Of a stretch of DNA of 7,687 bases, positions 6,694 to 7,687 are shown piece after piece. Below the pieces are notes generated by a model. That model was not told the origin of the DNA. It made no database searches and was given only the letters and a program-made list of their open reading frames with translations. Position 1 is the first letter of the stretch. Each line of letters opens with the position of its first letter. The stretch lies in assembly GCA_035606335.1 (NCBI GenBank), contig DATNFP010000177.1, positions 1-7,687 of the forward strand. The letters are read 5' to 3'. The position numbers were made by a program, and so were the translations under genes. The DNA comes from DATNFP01 sp035606335. Its GTDB lineage: Bacteria; Bacteroidota; Bacteroidia; Chitinophagales; Chitinophagaceae.

Positions 6694-7287
6694 ATGGCTG
6701 AAATGGATACCTCGAGTAGCGGGGGACATAAAAAAGGCCCGGGGGTCAAAAAAAGTAAAAAACTTTCAACGCGCATAGATCTTACTCCCATGTGTGATCT
6801 TGGCTTTCTGTTGATTACATTCTTTATGTACACAACTACAATGGCCAAGCCCAAAACAATGGAAATAAATATGCCTTATAAAGATCCTAACATAAAAGAA
6901 CAGGATCAGACTAAGATCAAAGAAAGTGAAGCATTGACTATTTTGCTCAGCAAAAACCACCGGGTATATTATTACGAAGGAATAGGTAGCGATCCTAACA
7001 AGCCACCTGATGTAAAAGTGACTTATTTTAAGCCATCTGGTGGGATCAGGGATGAGATCATAGCCAAAGAACAGAAAGTGGCTCAGTTAAGGCAATCCGG
7101 CCAGTTGTTACCTAAAGACGAAATGACTGTATTGATCAAACCTGATACAAACAGCACTTATGATGACCTGGTAAATATTCTGGACGAAATGAGTATCAGT
7201 GATGTAAAAACTTATGCTATTGTTGATATAACCCAGGTTGATCAGGATTTTATACAAAAAACAGAACAGGCTAACGGCGGGAAATAA
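6694..7287 (+). CDS. exbD: ExbD/TolR-family protein, second copy
   Basis: The 197-residue inner-membrane protein has a longer cytoplasmic tail than the first copy: Gly/Ser-rich and then strongly basic (GHKKGPGVKKSKKLS, 11-25). The membrane anchor is RIDLTPMCDLGFLLITFFMY (27-46), with Asp35 as the proton-carrying residue and Asp29 as the conserved upstream acid. The periplasmic domain (about 52-197) has a substituted middle region (residues 84-125, starting VYYYEG with KPPDVKVTYFKPSGG following) and a C-terminal part containing TVLIKPDTNSTYDDLVNILD, which matches the end of ExbD. Outside the anchor and C-terminal motif it differs clearly from the upstream copy, so this is an old duplication with likely division of labour. 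It sits 33 nt after the first exbD and 62 nt before tonB. Confidence 0.92.
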   Translation: MAEMDTSSSGGHKKGPGVKKSKKLSTRIDLTPMCDLGFLLITFFMYTTTMAKPKTMEINMPYKDPNIKEQDQTKIKESEALTILLSKNHRVYYYEGIGSDPNKPPDVKVTYFKPSGGIRDEIIAKEQKVAQLRQSGQLLPKDEMTVLIKPDTNSTYDDLVNILDEMSISDVKTYAIVDITQVDQDFIQKTEQANGGK

Positions 7288-7349
7288 TAATTCCTGTATG
7301 GAATTTAGAAATATTTACGTCTTATATTATTAAAGAATGACTTTTTAAA

Positions 7350-7687
7350 ATGGATATTAATAAAATACTAAATAGCGATTACCTCGACATCTTGTTCGAG
7401 GGCCGTAATAAACAATACGGTGGCTATGAATTGCGCAAAAAATATCCAAATCGTATGCGCAATGCGGCTATAATTGGTATTGGTGCAGTAGTCCTGGCTA
7501 TAGCCATACCGGCAATTGCTGGTATGATAAAGCCAAAAGAAAATACAAAACCGATAGTTGTTACGACTACAGTAACGCTTGCGGAGCCACCTCCCATAGA
7601 TCCGCATAAGCCACCACCACCACCACCACCGGCTGAACCACCACCACCAGTGAAGCCAACAGTGAAGTTTACACCCCCTGTTATCAA
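7350..7687 (+). CDS. tonB: TonB, energy-transducing protein (3' end outside the window)
   Basis: An open frame runs from ATG 7350-7352 to the window edge (112 complete codons, no stop). The N-terminus has the Bacteroidota TonB cytoplasmic leader YLDILFEGRNKQYGGYELRK (11-30). A single membrane anchor follows at about 39-59 (AAIIGIGAVVLAIAIPAIAG), then a periplasmic linker rich in Pro, Glu and Lys with seven consecutive prolines (88-94) and four more (97-100). The C-terminal receptor-binding domain is not in the window. TonB spans the periplasm and passes ExbB/ExbD energy to TonB-dependent outer-membrane receptors, and its position as fourth gene after exbB-exbD-exbD matches that role. The start is fixed by the conserved leader; no ribosome binding site is visible. 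Confidence 0.9.
   Translation, partial: MDINKILNSDYLDILFEGRNKQYGGYELRKKYPNRMRNAAIIGIGAVVLAIAIPAIAGMIKPKENTKPIVVTTTVTLAEPPPIDPHKPPPPPPPAEPPPPVKPTVKFTPPVI
7611..7649 (+). repeat. CCA trinucleotide repeats in the TonB linker
   Basis: Positions 7611-7630 are an uninterrupted CCA tract (six CCA plus CC), and 7638-7649 is (CCA)4. They encode the proline runs of the periplasmic linker. Gains or losses of whole units would keep the frame and alter linker length. Confidence 0.8.

Noticed and set aside
7290..7306. Short hairpin AATTCC-TGTAT-GGAATT between exbD and tonB
   Set aside because: A six-pair AT-rich stem with no T-run after it; too weak for a terminator and inside a likely operon.
7424..7687. 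Minus-strand Gly-rich open frame (runs of glycine)
   Set aside because: It is the antisense of the proline-rich TonB linker; CCA repeats read in reverse as GGT/TGG give artificial glycine runs.
1..7687. Mobile elements, CRISPR arrays, tRNA/rRNA genes, phage or defence systems
   Set aside because: No transposase or integrase motifs, no spaced direct repeats and no cloverleaf sequences were seen; every sizeable gene except the edge fragment and the small lipoprotein belongs to a common chromosomal family.

Overview
The window looks like an ordinary chromosomal stretch of a Bacteroidota bacterium, probably in or near the Chitinophagales/Sphingobacteriia. The evidence is the low-to-moderate G+C, the lack of Shine-Dalgarno sequences before the starts, matches to the Bacteroidota -7 promoter element TAnnTTTG in the one divergent intergenic region, and a TonB whose cytoplasmic leader (LDILFEGRNKQYGGYELR) is typical of the phylum. 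The lineage is an inference from these traits.

Layout: (1) Positions 1-92 hold the last codons of an unidentified + strand gene. A small lipocalin-like lipoprotein follows at 144-587. (2) A hairpin with T-runs on both sides (606-634) separates it from a long minus-strand block. Read in transcription order from 4795 leftwards, that block is inorganic pyrophosphatase (ppa), a half-size TauE/SafE membrane protein, asparaginyl-tRNA synthetase (asnS), a membrane-anchored ComEA-like helix-hairpin-helix protein, and, after a 173-nt gap, an acyl-CoA dehydrogenase. The first three genes are only 3-4 nt apart and very likely form one operon. (3) A 269-nt divergent region (4796-5064) carries candidate promoters in both directions. 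(4) On the + strand, exbB, exbD, a second exbD and the 5' part of tonB form the inner-membrane energising complex that powers TonB-dependent outer-membrane transport.

The most notable observation is in asnS. The reading frame from the natural ATG at 3879 is intact and family-like for 477 codons except for one in-frame TAG at codon 46 (3742-3744), where CAG (Gln) would be expected. It cuts the N-terminal OB-fold (anticodon-binding) domain of a normally essential enzyme. A sequencing or assembly error, a very recent nonsense mutation and amber suppression are all possible. Genome-wide TAG recoding is disfavoured because two neighbouring genes appear to end at TAG.

I see no mobile element, CRISPR array, RNA gene or phage signature, and nothing that amounts to an undescribed multi-gene system. 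The other findings are modest: an EF-hand-like loop in the lipoprotein, a single-repeat TauE between two housekeeping genes, paired divergent ExbDs with enlarged periplasmic parts, and a palindrome next to the ppa promoter.
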